Source: Photobacterium lipolyticum (GTDB lineage: Bacteria; Pseudomonadota; Gammaproteobacteria; Enterobacterales; Vibrionaceae). Taken from it: DNA of 64,000 bases. The notes under the pieces are model-generated. The model did not search any database. It saw only the letters and a program-made list of their open reading frames with translations, and was not told the origin of the DNA. Shown here in pieces: positions 18,806-28,648 of this stretch; within the stretch, counting starts at the first letter, position 1, and every line of letters begins with the position of its first letter. Location: positions 427,299 to 491,298 of the forward strand of contig NZ_PYMC01000003.1 of NCBI RefSeq assembly GCF_003026475.1. Reading direction: 5' to 3'. Made by a program: the position numbers and the translations under genes.

Positions 18806-20002
18806 ATGTCTACAGCTCGACGTTGCCCCGGCTGTGACCTACCTATTATGCCTCAAGTCGCTCCGCGCGGGCTGAGTGCGTATTGCCCCCGTTGTAAGAC
18901 ACGTCTCTATCGCGGTGGTGAATGCCGTTTCAACAGTGAACTGGCGATTGCTTTCGCCTGTTTAATCCTTTTCATTCCGGCACACCTCTTCCCGCTTATT
19001 ACTATTCGCCTGTTTGGCGTGATGATCCCGGCTACCCTCCCGTCGGGTACCCTGACTTTAGCATCGGATTTTCCAGCGGTAGCCGCTCTCATTCTTTTCT
19101 GCAGCTCGATCGCTCCTTTACTGGTGAGCTTGTCAGTTTTTAGTGCTCAACTGGGGTTAAAGTTAAAGCATTTTCGCTTATTCAAATCCTCGTTATGGAT
19201 CATCAAACACTTAAAGAATTGGGCAATGTTCGATGTTTTCCTGGTCAGTTTGGCGATTGCATGTTTCAAAGTGCAAGAAATTGCAGATATTTATGTTGGA
19301 CCGGGGCTGTATTGCCTGGTGATCCTGCAAGTTCTCATGTCGTTGCTGATCACCCGCGTAAGCCTCAATCGTTACTGGGAAGCCTGGCAGCCAGAAACCG
19401 ACCATAAAGCCAATGAACTTGAAGCGCACTGCCATTCATGCCATTTAACTCAAGCCAACGCTACGCACTGTAAACGTTGCGGTAATTTGCTGCACATTCG
19501 CCTGCCTCATTCAATACAGAAAACCTGGGCCTACCTGATTGCGGCAGCCGTGTTTATTTTTCCTGCCAACCTTTTTCCTATTTCAATATTCTTCAATAAC
19601 GGTAAACGGGTTGAAGACACCATTTTTTCAGGCGTCGCATCACTGATCAGAGATGATATGGCTGGTATTGCCATCATCATCTTCGTAGCCAGCATCGTTG
19701 TACCTGTGGCAAAAGTACTCGGCCTTGCGTACATCCTACTGAGCATCCAATTTAAACGCCGCGTTTATCACCTTTATCGTATGAAAATTTTTCGCATCAT
19801 ACAGTGGATCGGAAAATGGTCTGTCATGGACCTATTTGTCATCTCATTAATGGTAGCTCTGATCGATCGCGGACAAATTTTAGATTTTACACCTGGCCCC
19901 GGTGCCATCGCTTTCGCCGTTGTGGTGGTGTTAACGATGCTGGCAGCTGAAAGCTTAGATTCTCGTCTGATATGGGACAACTATGAACAACGGACAAAAT
20001 AA
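18806..20002 (+). CDS. letA: LetA (YebS), PqiA-family inner membrane protein
   Basis: LetA is the inner membrane partner of the LetB tunnel, which moves phospholipids between the two membranes. The 398 residues carry two cysteine-rich zinc-ribbon-like segments: one at the very N-terminus (CPGC...CPRC) and one between two blocks of membrane helices (CHSC...CKRC). Each block has about four hydrophobic helices, the doubled PqiA architecture. Its last 20 bases overlap the start of letB, so the two are translationally coupled. The position before letB and rsmF matches enterics. Confidence 0.94.
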   Translation: MSTARRCPGCDLPIMPQVAPRGLSAYCPRCKTRLYRGGECRFNSELAIAFACLILFIPAHLFPLITIRLFGVMIPATLPSGTLTLASDFPAVAALILFCSSIAPLLVSLSVFSAQLGLKLKHFRLFKSSLWIIKHLKNWAMFDVFLVSLAIACFKVQEIADIYVGPGLYCLVILQVLMSLLITRVSLNRYWEAWQPETDHKANELEAHCHSCHLTQANATHCKRCGNLLHIRLPHSIQKTWAYLIAAAVFIFPANLFPISIFFNNGKRVEDTIFSGVASLIRDDMAGIAIIIFVASIVVPVAKVLGLAYILLSIQFKRRVYHLYRMKIFRIIQWIGKWSVMDLFVISLMVALIDRGQILDFTPGPGAIAFAVVVVLTMLAAESLDSRLIWDNYEQRTK

Positions 20003-22610
20003 CCAACAACCAGAACCGGTAGATATTCGTCGTGACCGAGGGCTTTCACCACTGTGGTTACTGCCCCTGCTCGCCCTCGTCCTGGCCGGCTGGCTTATTT
20101 TTCAAGCGGTGAACGAGGCCGGAGAACGCATCCAAATCCACTTTAACGATGCCGCTGGTTTAATTGCGGGCAGAACAACGATCCGTTATCAGGGGCTGGA
20201 AGTCGGAATTGTACGTGACGTGAATCTGTCGGAAGATCTTCAAAGCATTTATGTTGAAGCAGATATCTACCCTGAGGCAGTACAAACGCTGAAAGATGGC
20301 AGTCGCTTCTGGTTGGTCAAACCTAAAGCTTCAATTACCGGTATTTCAGGTCTTGATGCATTGGTTTCCGGTAACTATATCGCCCTGCAGCCCGGCGAAG
20401 GCGAGTTTAGAACTAAATTTACTGCATTAGATACTCAGCCCTCTGACACCACGCTGGGTGATGGCCTGACCGTTCAGCTTCGTGCCCCCGATCTGGGCTC
20501 AATCAGTATAGGCTCACAGGTGTTCTATAAAAAGATCCCTGTCGGCGAAGTCTATAACTATACCCTCAGTAATGACAAAAAAAGTGTGCTTATCGATGTG
20601 TTGATTCAGCCTCAATATACTGATCTGGTAACTAACAAGAGCCGTTTCTGGAATGTCAGTGGTATGAGTGCCAACATTGGCTTTAATGGTGTGGATGTTC
20701 AATTTGAAAGCCTTTCGGCGATGATTTCCGGCGCTATCGCTTTCGATTCTCCCGATGAAGGTTTGCCGATTGAACCTAATCACTTATTCCGCTTATATCC
20801 TGATTTGAATACCGCGGGTCGAGGTATTGCTATTACCATCGAGTTACCCGACGATAATAACATCAGTACCAGCGGTGCCCCTATCATTTACCGTGGCCTG
20901 CAAATCGGCCAGATTTCTGATTTACGTTTAGATAAAGAACGCAATAAAGTTATTGCTCATGCTGCGATTGAACCGAGTATGAGTGATTTACTGACGGCAG
21001 GTTCGAGCATGCTACTTGAAGAAGCAGCAGTCTCGTTAAATGGTCTGAAGAACATCAGCAACTTAATCCGCGGCAATTTCCTCACCCTGATCCCGGGAGA
21101 AGGCGAACAATCTCGGAAATTCAAAGCGATTACGCAAGAGAGTCTACAAGAGAAACAGCCCGGTATCGCCACATTCTCACTGTTCGCGGAAAACAGCTTT
21201 GGCATTAAACGCGGCGCAAAACTTAAACATCGCGGCCTAGATGTGGGCCGAGTTAAAAAAGTCTTGTTTGACGGTGAGAGGGTTCGTTTTGATGTTATCG
21301 TGCAGCCGGAATACACTGCACTAGTTCGGTCAAATAGCCGCTTCTATATTGATGGTGGGATTGAAGCGAATATCAGCGCACAAGGCGTTGATGTATCACT
21401 GCCACCAGCCGACCAACTGATCAGTAATGGCATCAGCTTTACCTCCTCAGGTAAACAGCAAATCCAGACAACTTATCCTTTGTACAAAAATAAGCGCCTC
21501 GCTCAGCTTGCGGCTGATAACCTGAAAGGCTTTGCTAACTTCACCCTCTTTGCAGATGAACTACCTCCTGTCTCAGAAGGCAGCCCCCTTCTTTATCGTA
21601 ACTTACCGGTTGGTGAAGTGGCCGGTTATGCCCTTACACGTGACGGCGTCACCATTTCGATTAAGGTAGAGAATAAATACCGCCACTTGATCTCGAAAAA
21701 CACCGTCTTCTGGAATCGTTCCGGGGTTGAAGTTGAAGCCAGTTTAACTGGAGTAAAAGTCAAGGCTGCCCCGATCAGCACATTGATGAAAGGCGGTATT
21801 GCATTTGACGATCTGCCAGGCGTAGCCAACAAAGCAGGTGCACGTTATAAATTATACCCTAACCTCAGTGAGGCCCAGAACTTCGGTTTATTAATAACCC
21901 TGACAGCGAGCGATGCCCGTGCGCTATCAGAAAATACCGACATCCGTTATCAGGGGATAAACATCGGCAGTGTGGTGGCGATTGAACCTGATTTCAATAC
22001 TGGCAATGTCAACATCAAAGCCCGATTGTTCCCCAAGTATGCTGACGTGGTGGCTAAATCGGGTAGTTACTTCTGGGCGGTGAAACCAAAGCTAAGCTTA
22101 ACCGGCTCGAAGAATTTAGATTCATTACTCAGTACTTACATTGCCGTTGCACCAGGTGACGGTCATTATTCCCAAACCTTTAAATTGGGTTCAGCCGAAT
22201 TGGTTAAGTCTGGTTTGACGTTTATCTTAGAAAGCGAAGACCGCAATTCAATCAGTGAAGGAACGCCTCTGCTTTACCGTGATATTCAGGTTGGCCAGGT
22301 CGTTAAAGTCTCACTGGGTGAGCTTGCTGATCGCGTGGTGATTGAAGCTCAGATTGAGCAGGAATATAGCCACCTGGTCCGTACTGATACTGTGTTCTGG
22401 AATGCATCAGGACTTGATGTAACAATTGGATTAACCGGTGCCAACATTCAGACCGGTACGGTTGATAGTATGCTGCGAGGCGGGATTGCCTTTGCAACAC
22501 CTGAAAAACAGCCACTGTCGCCGCGGGCAAAAGCTAACCGCCACTTCTTGCTTTATAAAGATGCTAAACCAGAATGGAAAACCTGGCGTACCGCGATACC
22601 CAGTAACTAA
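19983..22610 (+). CDS. letB: LetB (YebT), seven-MCE-domain lipid transport tunnel
   Basis: LetB forms a hexameric stack of MCE rings spanning the periplasm that provides a path for lipids. The 875 residues begin with one membrane helix (about 17-37, SPLWLLPLLALVLAGWLIFQ). Seven repeated MCE domains follow, recognisable by their start pattern (RYQGLEVG, FYKKIPVG, IYRGLQIG, KHRGLDVG, LYRNLPVG, RYQGINIG, LYRDIQVG) near residues 65, 182, 305, 418, 537, 652 and 766. This is the same count as E. coli LetB and almost the same length. It overlaps letA by 20 bases and ends before a strong terminator. Confidence 0.95.
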   Translation: MNNGQNNQQPEPVDIRRDRGLSPLWLLPLLALVLAGWLIFQAVNEAGERIQIHFNDAAGLIAGRTTIRYQGLEVGIVRDVNLSEDLQSIYVEADIYPEAVQTLKDGSRFWLVKPKASITGISGLDALVSGNYIALQPGEGEFRTKFTALDTQPSDTTLGDGLTVQLRAPDLGSISIGSQVFYKKIPVGEVYNYTLSNDKKSVLIDVLIQPQYTDLVTNKSRFWNVSGMSANIGFNGVDVQFESLSAMISGAIAFDSPDEGLPIEPNHLFRLYPDLNTAGRGIAITIELPDDNNISTSGAPIIYRGLQIGQISDLRLDKERNKVIAHAAIEPSMSDLLTAGSSMLLEEAAVSLNGLKNISNLIRGNFLTLIPGEGEQSRKFKAITQESLQEKQPGIATFSLFAENSFGIKRGAKLKHRGLDVGRVKKVLFDGERVRFDVIVQPEYTALVRSNSRFYIDGGIEANISAQGVDVSLPPADQLISNGISFTSSGKQQIQTTYPLYKNKRLAQLAADNLKGFANFTLFADELPPVSEGSPLLYRNLPVGEVAGYALTRDGVTISIKVENKYRHLISKNTVFWNRSGVEVEASLTGVKVKAAPISTLMKGGIAFDDLPGVANKAGARYKLYPNLSEAQNFGLLITLTASDARALSENTDIRYQGINIGSVVAIEPDFNTGNVNIKARLFPKYADVVAKSGSYFWAVKPKLSLTGSKNLDSLLSTYIAVAPGDGHYSQTFKLGSAELVKSGLTFILESEDRNSISEGTPLLYRDIQVGQVVKVSLGELADRVVIEAQIEQEYSHLVRTDTVFWNASGLDVTIGLTGANIQTGTVDSMLRGGIAFATPEKQPLSPRAKANRHFLLYKDAKPEWKTWRTAIPSN

Positions 22611-22634
22611 ATCAACTGGTCCGGTATAGCACTG

Positions 22635-22662
22635 AAAAGGAGCACATTGTGGCTCCTTTTTA
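22635..22662 (+). terminator. Terminator of letAB
   Basis: AAAAGGAGC (22635-22643) pairs with GCTCCTTTT (22652-22660), followed by further T, 25 bases after letB. Confidence 0.85.
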
Positions 22663-22728
22663 TTGATCGATTAATAATAAATATTGGTATAGACTCTCGC
22701 TCTACTGCTAGTTAAACGAGATACTCCC

Positions 22729-24159
22729 TTGCACCCTAACATCTATATTCCTGACGCGTTTATTGAACAGATCCGCAAAATCATGCCTGATCACCTGAGC
22801 ATGGATGACTTCATTGCGTCTTGCAAAACCCCTTTGCGTCGTAGTATTCGTGTCAATACGTTGAAAATCAGTGTAACCGATTTTCTTGAACGTGTGGCCG
22901 ACAAAAACTGGACCTTAACGCCTGTACCCTGGTGTGAAACTGGTTTTTGGATTGAGCGTGAAGATGAGGAATCAGTATCTCTTGGCAATACCGCGGAACA
23001 TATGGCCGGGCTTTTTTATATCCAGGAAGCCAGCTCAATGATGCCGGTTACCGCCTTATTAAAAGACAATGATGCACTCGATTGTGTATTAGACATGGCA
23101 TCTGCACCGGGATCTAAGACCACTCAAATTGCCTGTGCTATGCAAAACCGCGGGGCGCTGGTCGCCAATGAATTAGCCGCAAGTCGCATTAAAGTGCTGC
23201 ATTCAAACCTTCTGCGTTGCGGTGTTTACAATGTTGCCCTGACCCACTTTGACGGTTGTGTGTTCGGCGGCTGGGCACCAGAGTCATTTGATTCCATCTT
23301 GTTAGACGCACCTTGTTCCGGTGAGGGGGCCATTCGTAAAGATGACGATGCAATGGCTAACTGGAGTCTGGAATCAGTTGAAGACATCGCCGCGGTTCAA
23401 CGCAAACTCATTGAAAGCGCATTCCAGGCATTAAAACCAGGTGGCGTTATGGTCTATTCAACGTGCACCCTGAACTTGAGTGAAAACCAAAACATTTGTC
23501 ATTTCTTGAAAGACCGTTTTGGTGACTCCGTTGAATTTGAGCCATTAAACGATCTGTTTGACGGCGCAGATCAGGCTTGTACCGCGGAAGGCTTTTTGCA
23601 CGTTTACCCGCAAATTTTCGACAGCGAAGGTTTCTTTGTTGCACGGATCCGAAAGCATGCTTCAGTCGAATCACCACAAGTGAAAAAGCGCTTAGGTAAA
23701 TTCCCGTTTAATCCAGCATCAGACCAAGATACACAGATCATTGCTAAAGAGCTTGAGACCACTCTGGATATCACTTTGCCATCTGAGAGTGAAATATGGC
23801 TACGTGATAAAGAAGTATGGTTGTTCCCTTCTCAGCTTCGTCCGTTGCTCACTGAGATCAGATTCCAGCGCATGGGCATCAAATTGGCAGAACAGCACAA
23901 AAAAGGCTATCGCTGGCAACACGAAGCCATCATGGCGTTAGCAAAGGGGGATGAAAAGGTCTCTCTTGCCCTTACAGCAGAACAAGCTAAAGAGTGGTTT
24001 ATGGGACGAGATATTCGCCCGGAACAGACACCAGGCAAGGGAGAGATCATTGTAACTTATCGCGATTACCCTATTGGTATCGGGAAATGGGTCAGCAATC
24101 GAATCAAAAATGGCCTGCCGCGAGAACTGGTAAGAGATACCAATTTATTTGATATCTAA
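22729..24159 (+). CDS. rsmF: 16S rRNA (cytosine-1407-C5)-methyltransferase RsmF
   Basis: RsmF methylates C1407 in 16S rRNA using S-adenosylmethionine. The 476-residue protein has the Nol1/Nop2/Sun fold: the N-terminal segment (PLRRSIRVNTLKIS), the SAM motif ASAPGSKTTQIA, and the two catalytic-loop cysteines in LLDAPCSGEGAIR and YSTCTLN. A C-terminal PUA-like domain includes GYRWQHEA. No ATG fits; the frame starts at a TTG that gives HPNIYIPDAF, aligning with the enteric N-terminus, so I chose it. Expression may be modest because of the TTG. It has its own transcript after the letB terminator. Confidence 0.94.
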   Translation: MHPNIYIPDAFIEQIRKIMPDHLSMDDFIASCKTPLRRSIRVNTLKISVTDFLERVADKNWTLTPVPWCETGFWIEREDEESVSLGNTAEHMAGLFYIQEASSMMPVTALLKDNDALDCVLDMASAPGSKTTQIACAMQNRGALVANELAASRIKVLHSNLLRCGVYNVALTHFDGCVFGGWAPESFDSILLDAPCSGEGAIRKDDDAMANWSLESVEDIAAVQRKLIESAFQALKPGGVMVYSTCTLNLSENQNICHFLKDRFGDSVEFEPLNDLFDGADQACTAEGFLHVYPQIFDSEGFFVARIRKHASVESPQVKKRLGKFPFNPASDQDTQIIAKELETTLDITLPSESEIWLRDKEVWLFPSQLRPLLTEIRFQRMGIKLAEQHKKGYRWQHEAIMALAKGDEKVSLALTAEQAKEWFMGRDIRPEQTPGKGEIIVTYRDYPIGIGKWVSNRIKNGLPRELVRDTNLFDI

Positions 24160-24278
24160 GTCTTAATACTTCTTATTAGTAATACTGGCAAATTATGCTG
24201 TTTGAACTAACATTGATAGTGTAATTGATCTCCATTTACTAACCAGTTAGCGCAAGGCTCTCACGAGCCATTCCCCTA

Positions 24279-24311
24279 AGCCCGAAACAGGAGTCGTTTC
24301 GGGCTATTTTT
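24279..24311 (+). terminator. Terminator of rsmF
   Basis: AGCCCGAAAC (24279-24288) pairs with GTTTCGGGCT (24296-24305), then ATTTTTT. It lies in the 343-base gap between rsmF and azoR. Confidence 0.88.
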
Positions 24312-24391
24312 TACCCTGCTCCAGCCATACACTCACAATGCATATTATTCAACCAATTGATTTGTAAAAACTAAACCATACCAAACCTTCA

Positions 24392-24406
24392 TTCGATTTT
24401 ATCGAA
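24392..24406. promoter_or_regulatory. Palindrome upstream of azoR
   Basis: TTCGAT-TTT-ATCGAA is a perfect 6-bp inverted repeat 97 bases before the azoR start and a candidate operator. The rest of the gap from 24312 to 24502 shows nothing else clear. Confidence 0.35.
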
Positions 24407-24439
24407 CAAGTCACACAGTTTTTTCCGCTATCTTCATAG

Positions 24440-25096
<657 letters not shown>

Positions 25097-25127
25097 TATC
25101 CCAGACAAAAAATGGACATTCCTGCTG

Positions 25128-25353
25128 GTACCTTGACTCATTAATTATGATTGATTGAGCTGATTATTTCTTATCAATTGGATTTAAAGTAGCGATTATC
25201 GGGGATCCACAGTCCACTGAAACTTCCGTGCATGATGGATCCCTGATAACCGCCAGGTGAGTCTTGAGAAAGCCTGCAAGTTCAGTGTTTGGCGGTTTCT
25301 GGGATGACGGACTTCGACTATTTCCATCTATCATAATTAATGAGTCAAGGTAC
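25128..25353. repeat. MITE-like element with 24-bp terminal inverted repeats
   Basis: Positions 25128-25151 and 25330-25353 are a perfect 24-bp inverted repeat (GTACCTTGACTCATTAATTA, then TGAT, and its complement). They enclose 178 bases without a gene. Inside is a second inverted pair (AACCGCCA and TGGCGGTT), and GGATCC occurs twice. No target duplication is obvious. The layout fits a small non-autonomous mobile element or a long palindromic intergenic repeat. It lies between the ends of azoR and the MipA-like gene. Confidence 0.65.
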
Positions 25354-25396
25354 GAGTCTCTAAAATAGTCTGTTAAGCGCTGAATAAATTGAGCCG

Positions 25397-26773
25397 TTAA
25401 AAATCAAACTGCAGATAAACCGTATTATAGTTACTGCCTCCTTTGATACGGCCAAACTGAGATGCACTCTCAAAAATGGCAGAACGATGATGCAAGCTGT
25501 AGCCAAGCCATACCCCATCCATTGATTTTTGCTTTAACAAATCACCTACGTTAACATCAAATGAAAAATCCAGATAATTCAGCAAATTACTTGGCTCGTA
25601 TTCTTTTCGATCCATCTCAATCTGTTCAATATAGGTAATATTATTGATATACGATAAACCTTCCGCCACCCCAAATCGCCACTCAACGGGCCAGTTAAAC
25701 GTATAGTACGCTTTAACCGCAACAACATATTCCTGAGAAGAACTCTGAACCTCAGAATGCCAATGCCATACAAAGCCAGGGGTTAAATAAATATCTAACG
25801 GCAGACCGAACAGCTCATCCGTTAAAGGGTGACCATAAAAAACGGATGTAAGCTTGTTATCAAATTCATCTTTAACTCGATTGCCAGAGAAAATTTCGCC
25901 AATATTTGACGGCGTCGCCCAACCATGTGCCAATCGCCAGTAAGATTTCTGTCTTAACGATGACTTCTTCGGTTTGCTGTCATCCCGGAAGAATCCAAAT
26001 CCGGCATAGAGCTCGCCTTGCCAGTCAGTATCAACCGTCGCGGAATGACGAACATTGCTATCAAAGCGTGTGGCATACGCACCACCAAGCAGGTAGAGAT
26101 TCGAAGCTACATGATATCGAGCATTAGCCCCAAGCCTTAGGGATATTCCGCTATCAATCGTTTCTCGGTTCAAGCCATAATAGTAGCTGTTGTAATCCGA
26201 TTCTTTCCAAATCAATGATGCTTTCGGATGAACTAGCCAGTTGCCATTCTTGTATCGCCCCCCCACCGTCGCAACGGAGTGGAACCTCATATCAGGGTCG
26301 AACATGAAGTCCAGCTCGCTATACAGGCTATCATCAAGCTGGAACTTTAGCTGAAGGCCACCATCTCCGCTGTCGCCACCGATCTGATTTTGATATGAAG
26401 AAGGAATATCAATAAAATGCAGGCGTAATAATGCATTAACTTCCCAGTCATCCTGACGGTAAAGATTTAAACCGCCTTCGGTTCCGTTAATGAAAAAACG
26501 CTCCCCTCTGTAAAATATCATCGGGACAAAGGTCGTTACGGTATTGTCTTCAAGGTCAGAATCTACGGCATAAGGAATTTCCGCATGCCGGATCACAGCC
26601 GCAATTCCCCAGTCTTGCTCTTCTGCTCTCTGCTGTCGCAACTCTTCAACAGAAATGAAACCACTTTTTATTTCATGGCTTTCTGAAAGCAGTTGTTCAG
26701 CAAGCCCCTCACTTGGGTTCGCCAGCGTCAGTGAAGGTAATAACAAAACAAAACAGGACAAGATTTTCAACAA
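25397..26773 (-). CDS. MipA/OmpV-family outer membrane protein
   Basis: A 458-residue protein with a signal peptide (LKILSCFVLLLPSLTLA, cut before NPSEG). Its many amphipathic beta strands and terminal phenylalanine (LQFDF) are typical of an outer membrane barrel. The pattern TTFVPMIFYRGERFFINGTEGGLNLY in the first third matches the MipA/OmpV family. The role is uncertain: relatives act in scaffold formation with murein hydrolases, or as channels. It is longer than the usual 250-280 residues, with an extended C-terminal half. It appears monocistronic. Confidence 0.7.
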   Translation of the reverse strand: MLKILSCFVLLLPSLTLANPSEGLAEQLLSESHEIKSGFISVEELRQQRAEEQDWGIAAVIRHAEIPYAVDSDLEDNTVTTFVPMIFYRGERFFINGTEGGLNLYRQDDWEVNALLRLHFIDIPSSYQNQIGGDSGDGGLQLKFQLDDSLYSELDFMFDPDMRFHSVATVGGRYKNGNWLVHPKASLIWKESDYNSYYYGLNRETIDSGISLRLGANARYHVASNLYLLGGAYATRFDSNVRHSATVDTDWQGELYAGFGFFRDDSKPKKSSLRQKSYWRLAHGWATPSNIGEIFSGNRVKDEFDNKLTSVFYGHPLTDELFGLPLDIYLTPGFVWHWHSEVQSSSQEYVVAVKAYYTFNWPVEWRFGVAEGLSYINNITYIEQIEMDRKEYEPSNLLNYLDFSFDVNVGDLLKQKSMDGVWLGYSLHHRSAIFESASQFGRIKGGSNYNTVYLQFDF

Positions 26774-26854
26774 AAGACGACCTCCTCAATATGAGCAAAT
26801 TCCGCTAAATAGTAACAATAGCTGCAATTATTTATAGTTCGTGGCAGTAAAAAA

Positions 26855-26887
26855 GAAAAAAAAAAAGCCCGAACGCTATCGGGCTTT
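26855..26887 (-). terminator. Terminator of yeeX
   Basis: AAAGCCCGA (26864-26872) pairs with TCGGGCTTT (26879-26887). Read leftward, the stem runs into a long T tract. It lies 63 bases past yeeX. Confidence 0.88.
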
Positions 26888-26949
26888 GTTTCTGTGGTTA
26901 TCAATTAATCATAATCTAATAATTGAATACCTGAAAAAAGGGTTGATGA

Positions 26950-27255
26950 CTACTTAGCAGCGATCTCGGCTTTCTTCAGTTCTTTTACGTTCTTGCTCAC
27001 TTCACGACGCTCTTTCGACAGCTCAGCGCTGATGATGATGTGATCATCTACACGATCTTCGTAATCACCCTTCATATTTTCTACGATCTCGAGAATCGCT
27101 TCCTGAGTCATTTCAGGTCGAATGTAATCTAGAAGGTTTTCAAGCAGCTCAACACGCTTACGGTTGTCACGGATCTTACGATCGTTATCCAAAATTTCAC
27201 GCTTCAGCTTATTCTTACGGCGCGTCTGTCGTACTAGATCTAAGATATTGCTCAT
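26950..27255 (-). CDS. yeeX: DUF496 family protein YeeX
   Basis: A 101-residue, highly charged, helical protein of the DUF496 family. The core [10 protein letters not shown]...[19 protein letters not shown] and [11 protein letters not shown]...AELSKERR aligns closely with E. coli YeeX. It is likely a cytoplasmic coiled coil. The molecular role is unknown. The start has AAAGGATAAAAT close upstream. It is a single gene with its own terminator. Confidence 0.9.
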   Translation of the reverse strand: MSNILDLVRQTRRKNKLKREILDNDRKIRDNRKRVELLENLLDYIRPEMTQEAILEIVENMKGDYEDRVDDHIIISAELSKERREVSKNVKELKKAEIAAK

Positions 27256-27542
27256 ATTTTATCCTTTTATGAATCTATAAAATCTTAATCGCTTCGTTAT
27301 AACAGAAAGTCATGCACAACCTCAAGTCACAGATAGAATCCTCTCCATTTTATCTATGGTTCATTGATTACGTTCAATGCCGATTCAGACGCCTGATATC
27401 ATAGTCAATAGGCATATTTTTGTTACTTCAGTACAGGTTTACACCTATCTGCGTGAATGTCATCACAAATTTTCCACTTCAATATTTGCAATTGGCATAT
27501 CAATGCCTACTCTTTTTGTAGACCAGTAGTTGTTTGACAGAA

Positions 27543-27607
27543 ATGCAGCAATCTGAACACCGAAAGCTTCGTGTAACAATTCTTAATTTAAGAAAGTTGT
27601 CCTGAAG
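27543..27607 (+). promoter_or_regulatory. Structured leader of the first cold-shock gene
   Basis: This 65-base segment matches 28141-28210 before the second csp gene. It starts with ATGCAGCAA, carries CGAA-AGC-TTCG, then a hairpin TTCTTA-ATT-TAAGAA (27580-27594), and ends with GTTGTCCTGAAG (27596-27607). It lies 80 bases before the start codon, inside the expected long 5' leader of a cspA-type mRNA. The rest of the 431-base gap from 27256 shows nothing else I can name. Confidence 0.6.
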
Positions 27608-27686
27608 ATGTTCAAGTTTCAATTGTCACTATAAGTTAAATTGTTATTGGCTATAACGTATTGATGTAGAGAATCCAGGAGACAAC

Positions 27687-27896
27687 ATGTCTAAAGCAAC
27701 AGGTACCGTTAAGTGGTTTAATGAAGAAAAAGGTTTCGGTTTCATCACTCAGGATAACGGCGGTGCTGATGTATTCGTTCATTTTCGCGCTATCACTGGT
27801 GACGGCTTTAAAACACTGGCTGAAGGCGACAAAGTTACATATGAAACGGAGCAAGGTCCTAAAGGCTTACAAGCTGCTAATGTAGAAAAAATGTAG
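27687..27896 (+). CDS. Cold shock protein, CspA family (copy 1)
   Basis: A 69-residue single cold-shock domain. Both RNA-binding motifs are present: GFGFI (RNP1, in KGFGFITQ) and VFVHF (RNP2). Such proteins bind single-stranded RNA and DNA and keep mRNA unfolded in the cold. CAGGAGACAAC precedes the ATG. It is nearly identical to the second copy 405 bases downstream, so the pair probably arose by tandem duplication. The long leader with a conserved hairpin suggests post-transcriptional temperature control. Whether it is the cspA or another paralogue cannot be settled here. Confidence 0.95.
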   Translation: MSKATGTVKWFNEEKGFGFITQDNGGADVFVHFRAITGDGFKTLAEGDKVTYETEQGPKGLQAANVEKM

Positions 27897-27913
27897 TCCT
27901 ATGTTAGATTTGA

Positions 27914-27941
27914 TAAAAAAGGGCTGTTCGGCCCTTTTTTT
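27914..27941 (+). terminator. Terminator of csp copy 1
   Basis: AAAAGGGC (27917-27924) pairs with GCCCTTTT (27931-27938), then more T, just after the stop. Confidence 0.88.
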
Positions 27942-28140
27942 ATCACCTGACCATAGTGACACAAGCCTTTATAATCAGGTCAACTTTTCGTTAAGCTCTT
28001 CTAATTCCTATCTTTTACTCAAGCTACTATGCTACTTTCATCACAATTCTTAATTCTGGTTATTTGATTTTAAGTCTAATGCCTTGCCCTCAAAATAGCC
28101 CTGTGGCTTAATAGTTTTGGCCTGTAATGCGGTCCTATTT

Positions 28141-28210
28141 ATGCAGCAAATTGAAATTGAAAACGAAAACTTCGTTACACCACTTAATAATAAGTGTCGT
28201 TGTCCTGAAG
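28141..28210 (+). promoter_or_regulatory. Structured leader of the second cold-shock gene
   Basis: This is the counterpart of 27543-27607. It starts with ATGCAGCAA, carries ACGAA-AAC-TTCGT, then a hairpin CACTTA-ATAA-TAAGTG (28181-28196), and ends with the identical 12-mer GTTGTCCTGAAG (28199-28210). The outer bases of the hairpin differ from copy 1 but remain paired, which supports a real RNA structure. Confidence 0.6.
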
Positions 28211-28301
28211 CTTCATTCTTCTTTTGTCCATAAGTAATACATTATTTTGGCTTAAGTACGCGTAGTGCGTGATTTTAAATACAAATTTCAGGAGACATGT
28301 C

Positions 28302-28511
28302 ATGTCTAAAACAACTGGTACTGTTAAGTGGTTTAACGACGAGAAAGGTTTTGGCTTCATCACTCAAGACAACGGCGGCGCTGACGTATTCGTTCACTTC
28401 CGTGCTATCGCTGGTGACGGCTTCAAATCTCTGGCTGAAGGCCAAAAAGTATCTTTCGACGTTGAACAAGGTCAGAAAGGTCCTCAAGCTGCAAACGTTG
28501 AGCGTATCTAA
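28302..28511 (+). CDS. Cold shock protein, CspA family (copy 2)
   Basis: A second 69-residue cold-shock domain with the same RNA-binding motifs ([13 protein letters not shown]). The frame is open 11 codons further upstream, but CAGGAGACATGTC directly precedes the ATG chosen here, and the resulting N-terminus matches copy 1. Differences from copy 1 are few and cluster in the C-terminal third. It has its own leader and terminator, so each copy is an independent transcription unit. Confidence 0.95.
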   Translation: MSKTTGTVKWFNDEKGFGFITQDNGGADVFVHFRAIAGDGFKSLAEGQKVSFDVEQGQKGPQAANVERI

Positions 28512-28536
28512 TTCGCTTTAAGTTTGTAAGATTGAC

Positions 28537-28565
28537 AAAGGGTATCTTAGGATACCCTTTTTTTG
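28537..28565 (+). terminator. Terminator of csp copy 2
   Basis: AAAGGGTATC (28537-28546) pairs with GATACCCTTT (28551-28560), followed by TTTT. Confidence 0.9.
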
Positions 28566-28648
28566 TTATTAATTTTCAATAGTTCCGCCCTTAATCAGGC
28601 GGATCATAGCTAGGTGGATATATACCCATTCGTTGATAAGCTAAGCAC

